NCBI GenBank assembly: GCA_016868095.1 | Contig: VGHV01000169.1 | Span: 1 to 5,682, forward strand | DNA: 5,682 nucleotides | Source of the DNA: Betaproteobacteria bacterium | GTDB taxonomy: Bacteria; Pseudomonadota; Gammaproteobacteria; Burkholderiales; Burkholderiaceae_E | Direction: 5' to 3' | Shown: positions 5,506-5,682 of the stretch, piece after piece | Layout: every line of letters starts with the position of its first letter | Position numbering within the stretch: position 1 is the stretch's first letter | Translations under genes and position numbers: made by a program | Notes under the pieces: model-generated | What the model saw: the letters and a program-made list of their open reading frames with translations, nothing else | Told to the model about the DNA's origin: nothing | The model's database searches: none

Positions 5506-5682
5506 TTAGGCGCGAAACTCGTTTTTCCAGGCCCTTAATGCGGCAAAACGGGCTATCCGGTCGGCTTTTTTCGCAATTTGGGGCTCTGCCTGGTGCATCG
5601 GTGCCTGATCGACCAGTCCGAGCAAAAAGGGGTTGGTTTGTAATTCGTGCATTAAAAGGCTGGGCACAGTCGACAAATCGCG
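5506..5682 (-). CDS. gloB: Hydroxyacylglutathione hydrolase (glyoxalase II), C-terminal end only
   Basis: An open frame enters from the window edge and ends at TAA (5506-5508), giving the last 58 residues. They match the C-terminal helical domain of glyoxalase II: VPSLLMHELQTNPFLL near the start, then ARFAALRAWKNEF just before the end. The Arg-x-x-Lys pair in LRAWKNEF corresponds to the arginine and lysine that bind the glutathione moiety in characterised glyoxalase II enzymes. The metallo-beta-lactamase domain with the metal-binding HxHxDH motif lies outside the window. The enzyme hydrolyses S-D-lactoylglutathione to D-lactate and glutathione in methylglyoxal detoxification. gloB next to mltD is an old proteobacterial arrangement with no obvious functional link. 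The call rests on a short segment but the motifs are specific. Confidence 0.82.
   Translation of the reverse strand, partial: RDLSTVPSLLMHELQTNPFLLGLVDQAPMHQAEPQIAKKADRIARFAALRAWKNEFRA

Overview
The window reads as a single minus-strand block from a betaproteobacterium, most likely of the order Burkholderiales. This placement is an inference. It rests on the proline-rich TonB with a paired-cysteine C-terminal domain, the ExbB with a signal peptide and periplasmic extension, the tandem exbD genes, and the gloB-mltD neighbourhood. The genus cannot be read from the sequence.

In transcription order (high to low coordinate) the layout is: the 3' end of gloB (glyoxalase II, 5506-5682, cut by the window edge); mltD (lipoprotein LysM lytic transglycosylase, 3301-5448); tonB (2625-3314), whose start lies inside the end of mltD; exbB (1656-2582); exbD1 (1180-1611); exbD2 (742-1167); and a secreted TPR-like protein (1-727), cut by the other window edge. 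I see no plus-strand gene, RNA gene, mobile element, CRISPR array or intrinsic terminator. The longest intergenic gap is about 57 bases, so no stretch of more than 300 bases lacks a gene.

The core is a complete TonB-ExbB-ExbD energy-transduction module. ExbB and ExbD form the proton-driven inner-membrane motor, and TonB carries the work to TonB-dependent receptors in the outer membrane. The known functional polar residues are present: Asp25 in both ExbDs, and Thr227, Glu255 and Thr260 in ExbB. The two ExbDs are clear paralogues that have diverged in the periplasmic domain. The TPR-like protein is exported and co-directional, so it is a candidate accessory factor, but its function is unknown. 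MltD cleaves peptidoglycan and overlaps tonB by 14 nt, which suggests co-expression of a wall-remodelling enzyme with a wall-spanning transporter motor.

Nothing here proves a wholly new system. The least explained parts are the TPR-like protein, the ExbD2 variant, the long low-complexity arms of MltD, and a compact exbB-exbD1 spacer made almost entirely of small inverted repeats, one of which covers part of the exbD1 ribosome-binding site.
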